A stretch of DNA of 64,000 nucleotides from Pomphorhynchus laevis (taxonomy: Eukaryota > Acanthocephala > Palaeacanthocephala > Echinorhynchida > Pomphorhynchidae). The notes under the pieces are model-generated. The model saw only the letters and a program-made list of their open reading frames with translations, searched no databases and was not told the DNA's origin. Where the stretch lies: positions 1-64,000 of the forward strand of contig WNNJ02001296.1 in the NCBI GenBank assembly GCA_012934845.2, read 5' to 3'. Shown here piece by piece: positions 20,507-31,913 of the stretch. Position 1 is the first letter of the stretch, and each line of letters opens with the position of its first letter. The position numbers and the translations under genes are program-made.

Positions 20507-22560
20507 TGAATAAATCTAACATCTGTGCAATTCAAGAGGCCAAATGGAAGGGAGGAAAAGCCAAGGAAATTGGAGACGGGTACAAACTCTACTACATGGG
20601 TACAGAGACAGCATGAAATGGAGTAGCCATTGCTGTAGCGGAGAGACTCAGAGACCTAGTGTGCGAAGTGACACGATACACAGGGAAGTTAATGAAGATC
20701 AAGCTGGCATTGTGCGAAACAACCGTCCACTACTTCTCTGCGTACGTCCCTCAAACAGGGTGCACAGATGACGAGAAGCTGGACTTCTGGGAAATGCTAG
20801 ATGAAAAGTTGGCAGAAGTACCAGAAGAAGACTATGTGATCATAGCCGGTGACATAAATGCCCGTGTTGGACAGACGGACGAGATTGAATACCATTGCGG
20901 CCATGGCATCGGTGAGAAGAACGCAACAGGGGAACAAGTTCTAGAGTTTGCAAATACGCACAACCTCACCATCACCAACACCAATTTCACAAAAAGGCTG
21001 ATCCACCTGTACACTTACTAACATTGAACAGGCATACAAGTCAGGAAGTCGCAAATTGATTTCGCCCTGGTGGGGCGAAAGCACAGGAAGACGATGCTCG
21101 CCACAAAGGTCATCCCATCCGAGACCACAGCGACTCAACACAAGCCACTGATATGCGACCTGAAACTTGAAGTCCCACGTAAACCGAGGATAGAACAAAC
21201 GAAGACGAGCCGAATCAAGTGGTGGGAACTGAGGGAAGAATACTAATTTGGAAAAAAGGCAAAGCTGGCCCGGATAAGACTGCCTAGCGTACATGGAGTT
21301 CAAGACAAATGGACCGCGTTGCGCTGCACGATCCACCTAGCTGCAAAGCACACACTCAGATCCACCAAGCCAGGTCAAGAATACATTGACAAAGATACTT
21401 TGTTCTGGATGGAAGAGGTCAAAGACGCGATGAAGGCAAAGAAAAATTCCTACAAGGCTCTCCGAGTAGCACAAACGCAGGAGAACAAGGATGAGTACCA
21501 CCGAGCGAAAAAAAGCAAGGAAACAAGTGGCTATTGCTAAGAGCAACCACCTAGATAATCTCAACCAAAAGCTCGACACTCGAGAAAGAGAAAAAGGCGT
21601 GTACCGACTAGCCCGTGCAAGACAGAAGAAGGCAGCATACATCGAGAAGTTCCATGGTATCAGTGATGAGCGAGGAAAACTTCTAATACAACCACAATAC
21701 GTGCTGGAGAGACGGAGAAGATATTTCAAAGCTATCTCCACAGAAGAGTTCGAACACCCATCAATACCAGAAGGGACACCAATCCACACACAAATTGAGC
21801 AACTCAACGATGCAGAGGTCAGCGTCAATCATGAAGATGAAGCCGGGTAAAGCCAACTGATTCGATGATGTGGCGACGGACTTCTGGAAAATCAACCCGG
21901 ATGAGTGGATACCAGGAATTGATCGAATGGGTGAAGATGCTGTACAAAGGAACTACTAGCAGTGTGCTAACAGCAGCGGGAGTGATAAAGCACTCTCCCC
22001 ATTACTATTCGTCATAGTTATGGACGTGATTACGAAAGACCTGCGAAGGCAAGCACCATGGACCATCCTGTATGCCGACGATGTTATGCTGGTATCTAAA
22101 AACAAACATGACTTCGAGCAGCAAGTGCAACAATGGACAATCGGCTAACACAGTTGGGGTGGAAACTTAACACAGCAATGACAGCAGAAGCAGAGCGTAA
22201 GCTTGGATGTATGTAAACGAAAATGCTAAGGTGGATCGCGGAAAAAATTCGCTAAGACTATATTCGTAACGAAGACATCCGCAAGCGATTTGGCGTAGCA
22301 CCCATAGCAGACAAACTGAGAGAATCAAGGCTGAGATGGTATAGACATGTACTGAGGGAAGACGTGAACACACTGGCGCAGGCACCACTTTAAATCAAGG
22401 TCGACAGAAAGAGACCAAGAGGAAGACCACAGAAAAGATGGATGGATACCTTACTGAATGATGTGAAAATTGTCGGACTCACGCCCGAATACGCAGCGGA
22501 TAGGGCATTTTGACATCAGCGAACGTCACAGCAGACCCGCCAAACGGGATAAACTATAAG
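20507..22560 (+). pseudogene. RTE-type non-LTR retrotransposon, decayed
   Basis: The endonuclease region is readable: ICAIQEAKWKGGKAKEIGDG near 20520-20580, IKLALCETTVHYFSAYVPQT (20697-20757), YVIIAGDINARVGQTDE (20830-20880), then SQIDFALVGRKH near 21050. The linker and early RT region (21319-21850) is open in pieces. The RT core is mostly lost around 21850-22000; ILYADDVML survives at about 22066-22092. The end has RLRWYRHVLRED (about 22330), then RPRGRPQKRWMDTLL (22410-22450), typical of RTE C-termini. It is 5'-truncated against the preceding copy, with frameshifts and stops throughout. Confidence 0.85.
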
Positions 22561-22734
22561 GAGAAGATACACAAAGACAATAAATCGAAGACAATAGATC
22601 GAAGTTAGATCAATAAATCGAAGACAATAATTTACAGAAGACAATAGACTGGTTAAAAAATTCTTGGTTATTAATACTTACATCAATTCTTGATATCATC
22701 ACTGGTTAAAAGTTTCTTGTTTATAACTACTTAC
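22561..22734. repeat. Short tandem repeats at the RTE 3' end
   Basis: Words of the type aataaatcgaagacaatag recur about four times between 22577 and 22655, followed by a diverged tggttaaaa...ttcttg pair (about 22650 and 22702). Short 3'-terminal repeats are usual for RTE elements. Confidence 0.55.
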
Positions 22735-22783
22735 TGTAACGTATGAGTAGCGGTACACTAATTGATCATGATAATGTAAGCAA
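22735..22783 (+). repeat. Remnant of 5' LTR of a Ty3/gypsy element
   Basis: The first ~48 bp, beginning tgtaacgtatgagtagcggt, match the start of the longer LTR at 33969 with two differences. The rest of the 5' LTR, the primer-binding site and the start of gag are missing, so a deletion joins the LTR start directly to gag. Confidence 0.65.
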
Positions 22784-24303
22784 AAGAAGATTGCTGCAAA
22801 AGAAGATTAATGTCAACAAAAGAATATTGTTGCCATGCAGGAACTAATTGAACGTATACAAATGGGTTCTGCCCGTGGAGGTGCAGTTTTTACAAATTTT
22901 CGCCAGTTTAAAGAGGAAGATGAAACGTGGATTGAATTATTTTGATCAATTTGCACATTTTTTGCGAGCACAAGACAGAAACCATGATCCGCAACAGAAA
23001 GAAATTCTTTTATCTTCGGTGGGCAGCAAGACGTATCAATTGTTAAAAAAGTTACTTCCGCAAGTAATGGACACGACAACCACTTACGATGATATCATCA
23101 ATGTATTGAAGAGGCACTACGATAAGCCCATCCATATCCTAACTGCGAGATACGAATTTTCTCAGTGCACGTATCAACCCGATCAGACATGCATCCTGGA
23201 TCGCCCATGCAAGAGGAATCGCCAACAAATGTAAGTTTTTTAAGTGAAATCAGGAACGAAAAACAGGCTGTTGATGAACGGATAAGAGATATGTTAGCCG
23301 AATCCCAGCTTAGAAGAAGTCTTAAATATCGCTCGAACGTTTGAATTAACACATCGAGCCACCACACTTATCAAGCCGATTCAAGGGTCGGAAGCAAATG
23401 AAACAAAGGTTTTCGAGTTGGACAAGGATAGGTCTAAACGGTATAACAAAGCAACCAGATGCAATAAGTGCAACCGATTTCATGCATCAAATTGAATGTC
23501 TAGCAAAAAATTGCGATGCTATTTCTGCAATAAAATTGGTCATGTTCAGATATGTTGTCAAGCTAAGAAGCATAAAACAACCAGAATAAACGAAGGTGCA
23601 GGAAGCGCTATCTGATGACGAAAGATTGAAGCAGGTACTAGACAGGTTAAATCAAGCAAATATTCGAGTGAATAAAGATAAATGCGTATTTGACAAGTTT
23701 AGAGTACCATTTCTAGGGCATATTTTAGACGAAGATAATGTGGTTGCCGATCCTGAAAAAATTCGTGAAATACAAGAAATACCATCACCTAAAAATAAAG
23801 GTCAAGTTAGAGCGTTTTTGGGAACAGTAAATTTTCTAGACAAATTTGTACCAAACATGCGATGAAAATGCAAGAGATTGTATAAATTAACCAGTAAAAA
23901 AGTTAAATGGGAATGGACTGGCGAACATCATAATGAATGGATACAGGTTAAGGAATTACTATTAAGCACAAAAATTTTAAAGACTGTAGACGAAAAATCC
24001 CCTTTAAAACTTATGTGTGACGCATGTGAGATTGGTATGGGCGCTGTACTAATGCAAAAGAAGGGCAAATAATTTTTTCCGATCGCATATGCCTCACGAC
24101 TGTCAAGTTCCAGCGAACAACGTTATGCCCAAATAGACCGTGAAGCATCGACATTGTTATTTGCTGTACAGAAATTTAATCATTACTTAGCGGGTCGAAA
24201 ATTCACATTACAGTCGGATCACAAACCTTTAAAATATATAATGGGATAACACAGATATCTGCAGAAAGTTGCAAATCATCGTTTAGTGAGATGGGCTACC
24301 ATA
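22784..24303 (+). pseudogene. Ty3/gypsy gag-pol, left half (gag remnant, RT end, RNase H)
   Basis: A gag-like stretch (GAVFTNFRQFKEEDETW near 22880, KRGLNYFDQFAHFLRAQD near 22925) is broken by a frameshift. After a large deletion, pol resumes with RT palm-end and connection sequence: VNKDKCVFDKF, PFLGHILDEDN and RAFLGTVNFLDKF (23596-23865). RNase H follows (LMCDACEIGMGAVL at 24010-24050, then LQSDHKPLKYIMG near 24210-24245). The region between gag and RT (protease and RT active site) is lost. The reading stops at RLVRWATI (about 24300), where an ~8-kb nested insertion begins. The partner half resumes at 32366. Confidence 0.8.
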
Positions 24304-24630
24304 TAAAAAAGTTTGAGATAAAATAACATACAATTACAGTTCAGATCGCTACGCTCGCGGAAAAATCTGTATTAATAAAAAAGGGTTTGAGATAAAAATA
24401 TTTACAACGATTACATCGATTACAACGATTACTTCAACGATTAAAGAATTTAAAATTGTCTTGATTATAATAAGTTCTTACAATTTCAAATTGAAATTTA
24501 AATCAAATTCCATTGATACCGCAATAAACGAAATCTGTTGGTCGGATCCATTATTCAATAACGAATTTTCCGTTTGAAAAATTGATGGAAATTTGAATTC
24601 CAGTACAATATCACATTATATGACAAAAAT

Positions 24631-25758
24631 ATGACAAAGAAGACCAACAAGCAAGCGAAACACAACAATACAACAAAGTCGGTTGGGTACGCAGATAATG
24701 AAGTGGCATGTGACTCTCACGGCTGCACGATATGGACCAAAGTAAGCTTCCCCTCAGACAGTTCTCAAACAATGACGAGTCGCAATTTCTATTGTGGTTT
24801 CTGTGCAGCTCTTGCAATTGCAAATTTAAATAAGACTATTAACGATCTACGCTCACTAACCGAAGACATTGATAAACCATTACGATCAGATATCCCTTAT
24901 ACATGTGAAGTATTCGAGCAAGATACAATACCTTCACTAGACAATGAAATCGCCCCGATCAACATAACGGCAACATCTGATACTTCAATATTCCGGAAAT
25001 CTACCCCTACTCGAGTTTGGACACGAGGACATGCAAGATCGCGAATCGTAAAGGCAACAACCCTTGAAACTTCCTTATCTAACCTTAAATCCGATTTCCT
25101 GGATTCGTCAAATCTAGAGAATTCCATCATTTCTCACAAGGATACACAGAAACAAACATTCCATATCACTCAGAAAACACATCCTAGGCCGGAAACAAAC
25201 ACAGAAGCACCACATCACACAGCACTCCCAACTTTTTATTGTCCTCAAACAACCCATAGTCTATATAAAATGGATGGAACACTCAAACAAATGATAAATC
25301 ATACCAATTCCACTGTAAACAACACTGATAACCCCAATATACCTATTCTATCTGAGCCTAAACGACATAAACGCCGAACATTCGATCGGGATAAATGTTT
25401 CATCATTGTAAATTTAAATGAATCACCGAGTCCAAACAGTCTCATCCGGATTAAACATGATGTTGATTCAGTAAAGCAAGTTCTTTCAACTGTTCTCCCA
25501 ACAGAAATATCAGTCGAACAAAATAGACAGGTAATACACCTCTTTCGCATTGGGAAGAAACAAGATGGTACCAAACCAAGGCTTTTGAAAGTTGTTGTTG
25601 ATAGCCCCGAGACTAGTAAGCAAATCATCAAGAATTCCTTTAAGTTAAGGGGCTCCAGTATCAGACTTCTACCTGACCTCAGCACTGAAGATAGAAACAG
25701 ATTGAAATCTGCAAGGAAAGAGCTTCAACAAAGAATTCAAAACGGTGAAAAAATCTAA
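24631..25758 (+). CDS. CR1/Jockey-like ORF1 protein with PHD-like zinc finger
   Basis: 375 codons. The N-terminus carries a cysteine pattern C27-x4-C32-x22-C55-x2-C58 (CDSHGC ... FYCGFC), resembling half of a PHD/ribbon-type finger. The same spacing occurs in the sibling copy at 34229. A long low-complexity T/S/N-rich middle follows. The C-terminal third (RDKCFIIVNLNES ... KPRLLKVVVDSPETSKQIIK) looks like an RRM-like or esterase-linked nucleic-acid-binding fold by pattern only. ORF1 proteins of this group bind RNA and help target-primed reverse transcription. Its end is shorter than siblings: a TAA after NGEKI removes the conserved NFRVVRRR tail. ORF1 and ORF2 overlap by 14 bp in different frames. 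Confidence 0.78.
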   Translation: MTKKTNKQAKHNNTTKSVGYADNEVACDSHGCTIWTKVSFPSDSSQTMTSRNFYCGFCAALAIANLNKTINDLRSLTEDIDKPLRSDIPYTCEVFEQDTIPSLDNEIAPINITATSDTSIFRKSTPTRVWTRGHARSRIVKATTLETSLSNLKSDFLDSSNLENSIISHKDTQKQTFHITQKTHPRPETNTEAPHHTALPTFYCPQTTHSLYKMDGTLKQMINHTNSTVNNTDNPNIPILSEPKRHKRRTFDRDKCFIIVNLNESPSPNSLIRIKHDVDSVKQVLSTVLPTEISVEQNRQVIHLFRIGKKQDGTKPRLLKVVVDSPETSKQIIKNSFKLRGSSIRLLPDLSTEDRNRLKSARKELQQRIQNGEKI

Positions 25759-28701
25759 TTGTGAAAAATTTTCAAGTTGTGCGGCGAAGGGTAAATACGC
25801 GATTCAGCCTCGGAATCCGTCTAACCGTTCCATCGACACTCTCCGCCGCACAGATTCGTGCATCCACCACGTAAACATCAATCCAATTTCAACACCAACA
25901 GCGACACCACACCACTGCCGTTACTCTCAAAATAATATTTCCATCATGTACTCTAACTGTTTAAGCATGTACAACAAATTTGACGAAATATTGTGTCTCG
26001 TTAATTCAATGAACACAAACATCATAGCATTGAGCGAAACCTGGCTTAACAACGATATATCTGATAATGAAATCTCAATCCCAGGCTACTTTGTTATACG
26101 ATCGGATCGAACCGCCTCAAAAGGAGGTGGAGTTATATTATACGTCAAGCAACCGTTAACCATCATCGAGCACAGCATTGTATCAGATGATTCATACAAC
26201 GAATATCTGTGGGCAACAGTATCTTCTCCTGATAGACAGAAACTAAAAATCGGTTTATTTTACCGATCTCCGCGCTCCGCAACTGAAAAGATTGGCATCT
26301 CTTTACGACATCACCTAACAAGCTTATCACCGATCATTATCCTAGGAGACTTCAATATGCCTCATGTCAATTGGGACCTATATACTTCGACACATGGTTG
26401 TGATGTTGAATCATCCAATCTCCTTGATACGTTCAACGATCTCAATCTAACCCAGCATATTCACGAACCCACTAGAAGGAGGAAGCAATCATCTGCCATT
26501 TTAGACCTCTGCTTATCACGAGGGGAACCCACAATTGATGAAATCTCTCTCAGCCCCCTATTGGCCACAGTGATCATTGTGTCATTAGGCTGGCGCTTTC
26601 TGTCAGTCTCTTTAAAACAGCCCCCTCGGCAAAACCCGAATTGAATCCCTTCAAAGCGAATTTCGCAAGTATGACGCAAGCTATTCGAAACATTCAATGG
26701 CCTAATCCATATGAAATTGGCATAGATCAGTGCTGGGAAAATTTCAAATCTACTTTGATCAATGCTCTAAATTACTTCTCCCCTTTAAAACGTCAGCGCA
26801 CATCCCACAAAACTCCCATTTGGTTTGACTCGCAGATTAAACAAATGATTAAGACAAGAGACAAAATTTACAAAAAATTCAAAGAACAGAATTGTTCTTG
26901 GACCGATTACAAGGAATTACGAAATCAAGTTACGGCACTCAAACGTCAGAAACGCAGGTGCTTCGTTTCCAATCTTTGTCGATCATCAAAAAGATATCCC
27001 AGTAAATTGTTCAAACATATCAGCTCATTAAAATCAACTACGTCTGAGATTAACTCTATATTTATGGAAACCGGTGAGCTCATATCTGATGACAAAGCAA
27101 TTGCCAATATTTTCCTAGATCAATTCACGCTAGAGAGTCCTACCTGTCAGTATTGCCCCAGATTCTCCACTGCTCAATATCCGTGTTACGAATTTACTCC
27201 ATTTGATAAATTTGAGATACTTAACGAACTTCTAAAGCTACCACGATCAATTGCGGAAGGACCTGACAATATTCATCTAATCCTTCTTCGGGAACTTGCA
27301 CCAGTAATATATGAACCTTTACACACCATATTCGATTTCTCCTTGTCAACAGGCTGTATACCATCAGATTGGAAATGTTCTATAATCCGACCTCTCTACA
27401 AAAAAGGCGACCGTAATCTAGCAAGCAACTATCGGCCCATAAGCCTTACCTGCGTTGCTTGTAAAGTGCTAGAGAAACTGCTTTTTAAACGAATCATCGG
27501 GCACCTAGAAGATAACCAAGTACTCTGCGACAACCAGCATGGTTTCCGCCCAGGAAGATCTACTGTCACAAACCTCATACTTGCGAGGAGTGATTGGACC
27601 AGATATGCCGAGGCTGGAGTTAGTGTTGATGTTTTGTTTTTCGACCTCAGCAAAGCATTTGATCGGATATACTATGAAGTCCTCCTTATTACGCTGGAAC
27701 AGTACGGCATCAGAGGAACCCTCCTTAATTGGATTAACTCCTTCCTTAGAAATCGGAAGATTACTGTATTGGCTAATAAACAAATGTCAAAAACAAGAAA
27801 TCCTGGACGCGGTGTTCCTCAGGGATCGGTACTCAGTCCATTGCTATTCATTATTTACATCAACGAGCTTACTACAGCTATTTCGAGTCCATGTGGTTTA
27901 TATGCCGACGACTTGAAAATTTGGCGACCAATAATCGATAGCCGAGATCCAATGATACTCCAGAGAGACATTGATAATATTAAGGTATGGTGTAATCAAC
28001 GGGGACTGGTATTAAACCCCGATAAGTCAAAACATATGCGCATCGGACATCTACACATCAATTCATCATATACCATTGACGGAAGAGAAATTGAAACAGT
28101 TCTCCAATTTCAAGACCTTGGAGTGATCGTAAATAGAAGCTTATCGACCATCCCACATACCAGTCACACAGTTGCTAAATGCCGTCGAATTTTAGGACTT
28201 ATTAGAAGGACCATTGGCCAGCTTGACGCATCCAGTTTTAAGTTAATTTACAATGCTTATGTCTTATCTTTAATGAGATACGCTTCACCTGCCTATCACC
28301 CTCAAACTACGACAGAGATGAACCTGTACGAATCCATATTACGCAAGGCCACACATCTTGTACCAAGCCAACGCAAGTTCTCATTCATTTTTCGACTTCA
28401 CGCACTTGGTGTGACCACAGTGAAGAAATCTTTAAAGTCATCTGATTTAATGTTTGTGTGGACAGCGCTTAATGTTCAAAAAGGGCAGAGGGAACATGTT
28501 TGTCGCAAACTCTTCGAACTTCGAAATTCAAACAGATTGAGGGGACATCACCTCACGTTAAAGACCCACATTCGTCCACGAAGAAGATTTAACACAATTG
28601 TCAACCGAACGTGGAAAAGCTGGAATAAGCTACCAAGTCAAGTGATTTCGGCCTCCAGTATTTTGTCCTTTATAAGAAATCTGAAGAATGTACTAACTTA
28701 A
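25745..28701 (+). CDS. CR1/Jockey-like ORF2: endonuclease and reverse transcriptase, one frameshift
   Basis: The endonuclease reads from 25745: MYSNCLSMYNKFDEIL, ALSETWLNND, GGGVILYV, ILGDFNMPHVNWD (about 26340-26380) and SAILDLCLS. Around 26555-26600 the frame shifts: the expected GHSDH continues in another frame, then a 686-codon frame (26641-28701) carries the RT. RT motifs are SIIRPLYKKGDR, NYRPISLTC, LFFDLSKAFDR (about residue 332), GVPQGSVLSPLLF, and the active site LYADDLKIW (Y at about residue 421 of this part). The end is SWNKLPSQVISASS. All catalytic residues appear present. The single frame change near tcagccccctattgg is the only clear lesion in ORF2. Confidence 0.85.
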
Positions 28702-28892
28702 AACAATCGGATTTTCATTGATATTTTTTTAACCCTGTACCCAGCCTGTACGAGCTCTACGCTCTTTTGCTGCTGTTGTATTTATTTATTTTTTTCAATT
28801 TATTTTCTTTATTAGTAAAACATAAAATTAAAGGTAACCCTCTAATGGGCCCTATTTGTCAATTCAAAAAAAATAATTATCTGTATGTGTAG
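28702..28892. other. Tail-to-tail junction of two retrotransposon 3' ends
   Basis: The CR1/Jockey-like 3' end (cagcctgtacgagctctacg and on to tatttattta) meets the 3' end of the RLE element, which reads leftwards. The shared AT simple repeat at 28779-28815 would be the A-rich tail of both. Confidence 0.55.
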
Positions 28893-29162
28893 TTATGCAA
28901 AAACTGGACGATGAAACGCCGATCTGGATCCTCTAATGCACCGGGATACCATCCTTGCGAGACGGATGCCTATTCTACAACGCAGCGTTGAAATTACATC
29001 CGAATACTTAACCTCTGCTCTTTCGGCGATAGTATTCGCGATTTTTTTCAGAAGACTTTCCGTGCCCTTACCTGCACCTCCAGAGTTCGACAACACAACA
29101 GGAATGAAAGATGCTCTTTCAATTTCGGTTATTCTTTCTAGATATTTATTTCTTTTTCGGCT
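28893..29162 (-). pseudogene. C-terminal extension of the RLE protein beyond an in-frame stop
   Basis: In the same frame as the main gene, about 90 codons after the TAA read EIERASFIPVVLSN, GGAGKGTESLLKKIA and end CRIGIRLARM with CIRGSRS. Related RLE proteins in other animals carry such a segment (ERI.E.E..SFTPLVFS, GG, then LRC....L.R....CIRGSRS). The stop therefore looks like a recent point change. Confidence 0.7.
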
Positions 29163-31913
29163 TTAGTGATACTCAAAACACGCACTCGGATTCTTTGATA
29201 AATTCGACGGCGCGAGCGCATTAAAAATGCAAACATCTATTAAAGTACGTTCCGTCTTGTCACCAAACAATCCGTTGCATGATATGTCCAATCTCGCTTC
29301 TTTATCCTTAGTAGTTGTTTGTTTCAAGAAAGTTACATTTGAAGAAACAGGCGCCAGTCGAGGTTCGATTTGTACAGATGGACATATCTCAGTAAGCGTG
29401 TATGCTAAGAAATCCCGTACCACGTCATGTCTCATAGATGGAAGTCCACCAAGTGAACACGAAAGCGAGTGCGCCAGAGAATTTACTGTACCACATTGAC
29501 AATAGGACGGAGCGCTTTTTGGAAGAAAACCGTATCGCGCCGCCATAGCGTCTCGAAATTCATCGTTGCTTAGCCTTGAATTCCTTTCATGCGATGGATA
29601 AACTGAAAGCCATGATGATGCACCTTTGACTGACGAGTGTTCTATTGACCTTCTCAATAAATGATTGCAATTATCGAGAATATTATTGCGATTAATTTTA
29701 CAACGGGAGATATTTTGAGCGCGGATTAGTTTAATTATCGTATCTTGTTTTCCTTTTAGTGATTCGCCGGAGTAACCTTCCAAACATGGAGCGCATAGGG
29801 AAGTAGATGATTCATATTCCGATTGAACCAATGCTGAAGGATCACGTATACTTACGCCACCGTCCCTGTAACTGAGGCAAAGCGTTCTCCATATAAATTC
29901 ATCACTTGAAAGATCGATATTAAACAGCTTAGATATCATCATTTTTATTCTTTCAGACAGAGGACCAATCCAATCTACAGAACATGCACAAGTCCTCAGG
30001 AGATGCGACCATTTGTGCTGAATTGATCTGATAAAAGCCGTATACGCAACCTGAACATCGAGTTCACCCATATCTACCAACCGTTCAATGGAATTCGATA
30101 TATCCTGCACAAATGATGATACAAACTGCTTAACGTAAGCGTATTTACCGATCGGGGAACCGAGAATTTTCACACCGTTTTCCATTATCGGAATATTGGT
30201 GTCACTGAATTCTGTTTGTAGCGATGTACTGTCATATCCGTTAGAGTAGATTTTACATTTTTCGGGATTGATGTAAAAACCATACTTCGGACCAAGCAAC
30301 ATTAACATTTTGAAAGCCGCCTTAACCATACTAGGCGGACCAACCATATTACCATCATCAGCATACCATAATTGTTCAACATTGGGGCATTTTTTTATAA
30401 GCCGGTATATTAATGGTAGCGTTGCGGCACTGAAAGCAGCCATTGAAAAAACATCACCCTGTGTAAATCCTTCTGAAGACCATATGTATTCGTTTCCTGT
30501 AGCCATTCGAGTAGGATCTCTATACAAGTTTGACAATACGACTGATAATGCTGGACAAATATAAGGCATATTACGTAAAGCCAATTTTCTATTAATGCGA
30601 TTAAAAGCATTGTCCGCGTCGATGGTGAGAAGTATGTTGTTCTCATTAGAAAGATGTGTTTTCAGAGCATGGATAACACATTCAGTTCCGGCCCGATGTG
30701 ATGCACAATATTGTATAGAACCACATGCGTGTTGCAGCTGAGGCTGAACAACTTTGAGTATGGCCTTCGAAATAATTCTTCTGGAGACATCCCCGATACC
30801 TATTGGACGAATGCCATGAAGTTTGCTTAGTGGAATTAGTCGGCTTGTGGTAAAAGCCTCCATCGAAGTTTTAGGTATTTTACAAGTTGACAAATGCTTT
30901 GAGAAGAGAGCCAGTGCATCCGCTAGATTTCGCGACTCAGTTCCAAACGTAGATAGCATTGCGATCCATGCCTTCGCATCAAGGCCAGATGGGCCTGCTC
31001 CACCACTCATTCTACAAGCAGCCGTGATAATTGAATCTGCGTCAATCGAGTCGAATGCTATCGGATGGAAGACTGCATCGTTTTTCAAGGGGGAAGAAAG
31101 GATGGCATCTTCGTCAAGTAATGCAGGCTCTGGATGCTTGTCGAGAAGAAGTTGCCGTACTGTTTTATCCTCAATAGTATCATCGATATCCAAAGGTATA
31201 CCAACTCCAGGTTCCAAATCCAATAACCTTACGGCAGTTGTCAAACGCCCGTTAAGAACGAGCTTTCTGAATGAGCGACGCCAGTCGTCCTCGATATTAT
31301 CAATTTTGTTTCTTTTGGAATTTTGATATTGCAGATAGCGGGCTTCGCCTAGTAGTGCACCATAATTACCGGTCTGCCAAGATTCCATCCTTCTCTGTAT
31401 AAGTTCTTTTGTTTGCTTCATTTTTGAGTTTCGGCATCGTTGTAGCACGAGTTGAGGTAAAATAATCGCCAATTTAAGAGAACAACTGTCAGATGCTGCA
31501 AATTCATAGATGCGAGCCATTTCGGAAATAAACGATTTCGACGCTTGACACCTTGGTAGTCTTAACAAATTCGGCTTCCAGAGTGCCACTTCCGTGAACA
31601 TCACATCGATGTATTCAGGTGAAACACTGTTTTGATGAGATATTGACGCTTCACATTGTATGTCGTCGTTGTGAACTGGTTGGATTGGATGGACGTATTC
31701 GTTATTAAAGGTGTTATTCCGATGTCCATCGTTACAATGATTTGTGTTTATATTGGTAATATCCGCAGGATTTTCGAGTTTATTAAGGCAGTGTGCTGCC
31801 GAACAATTTGTACAAGGATGTTTCGCTCTTGCACATTTACAGTTTTTGCATTTAGCTGCCTGTCCATTACACGTACAGCATTTGTATGTAGAGGATGGGA
31901 CACCTCGAGGCAT
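29163..31913 (-). CDS. RLE-type retrotransposon polyprotein: Cys-rich N-terminus, RT, restriction-like endonuclease
   Basis: 916 codons. The N-terminus (residues 12-43) is Cys-rich (CCTCNG, CKNCKCARAKHPCTNC), probably nucleic-acid binding. The RT begins around residue 300 (GGAGPSGLDAKAW, IRPIGIGDVSRRIISK). It has LLTIDADNAFNRINR, GFTQGDVFSM and the active site LWYADDGN (YADD 517-520). The C-terminus has a zinc-like CQCG...HSLSC block (805-819), GGLPSMRHDVVRD and a restriction-like endonuclease core (EPRL, ARLDISCNG, LIDVCIFN). This architecture belongs to RLE-encoding non-LTR elements (R2/NeSL/Hero-like). The frame is closed by TAA at 29163-29165, but homologous sequence continues in the same frame to 28893 (YLERITEIERASFIPVV ... 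RCIRGSRS). The element is therefore broken by one stop, or needs readthrough. Confidence 0.85.
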   Translation of the reverse strand: MPRGVPSSTYKCCTCNGQAAKCKNCKCARAKHPCTNCSAAHCLNKLENPADITNINTNHCNDGHRNNTFNNEYVHPIQPVHNDDIQCEASISHQNSVSPEYIDVMFTEVALWKPNLLRLPRCQASKSFISEMARIYEFAASDSCSLKLAIILPQLVLQRCRNSKMKQTKELIQRRMESWQTGNYGALLGEARYLQYQNSKRNKIDNIEDDWRRSFRKLVLNGRLTTAVRLLDLEPGVGIPLDIDDTIEDKTVRQLLLDKHPEPALLDEDAILSSPLKNDAVFHPIAFDSIDADSIITAACRMSGGAGPSGLDAKAWIAMLSTFGTESRNLADALALFSKHLSTCKIPKTSMEAFTTSRLIPLSKLHGIRPIGIGDVSRRIISKAILKVVQPQLQHACGSIQYCASHRAGTECVIHALKTHLSNENNILLTIDADNAFNRINRKLALRNMPYICPALSVVLSNLYRDPTRMATGNEYIWSSEGFTQGDVFSMAAFSAATLPLIYRLIKKCPNVEQLWYADDGNMVGPPSMVKAAFKMLMLLGPKYGFYINPEKCKIYSNGYDSTSLQTEFSDTNIPIMENGVKILGSPIGKYAYVKQFVSSFVQDISNSIERLVDMGELDVQVAYTAFIRSIQHKWSHLLRTCACSVDWIGPLSERIKMMISKLFNIDLSSDEFIWRTLCLSYRDGGVSIRDPSALVQSEYESSTSLCAPCLEGYSGESLKGKQDTIIKLIRAQNISRCKINRNNILDNCNHLLRRSIEHSSVKGASSWLSVYPSHERNSRLSNDEFRDAMAARYGFLPKSAPSYCQCGTVNSLAHSLSCSLGGLPSMRHDVVRDFLAYTLTEICPSVQIEPRLAPVSSNVTFLKQTTTKDKEARLDISCNGLFGDKTERTLIDVCIFNALAPSNLSKNPSACFEYH

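Larger units (their letters stand above)
24304..28785 (+). mobile_element. Nearly full-length CR1/Jockey-like retrotransposon inside the gypsy element
   Basis: It has a 5' leader of about 320 bp, ORF1 (24631-25758), an overlapping ORF2 (25745-28701) and a short 3' end running into tatttatttattttttt at 28779-28797. It interrupts the RNase H domain of the host gypsy element and abuts an RLE-type element in tail-to-tail orientation. Defects are few: early stops at the end of ORF1 and one frame change in ORF2. A pair of ttgagataaaat words (about 24313 and 24389) lies in the leader. Confidence 0.85.

Noticed and set aside
22735..22783. Complete 5' LTR of the gypsy element
   Set aside because: Only the first ~48 bp match the 3' LTR; sequence then passes directly to gag-like DNA, so it is a remnant.
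30517..30570. Second gene overlapping the RLE protein
   Set aside because: All + strand frames in 29.2-31.9 kb mirror codon structure of the - strand gene and carry no domain.
30823..31326. 167-codon + strand frame
   Set aside because: Antisense shadow of the RLE polyprotein.
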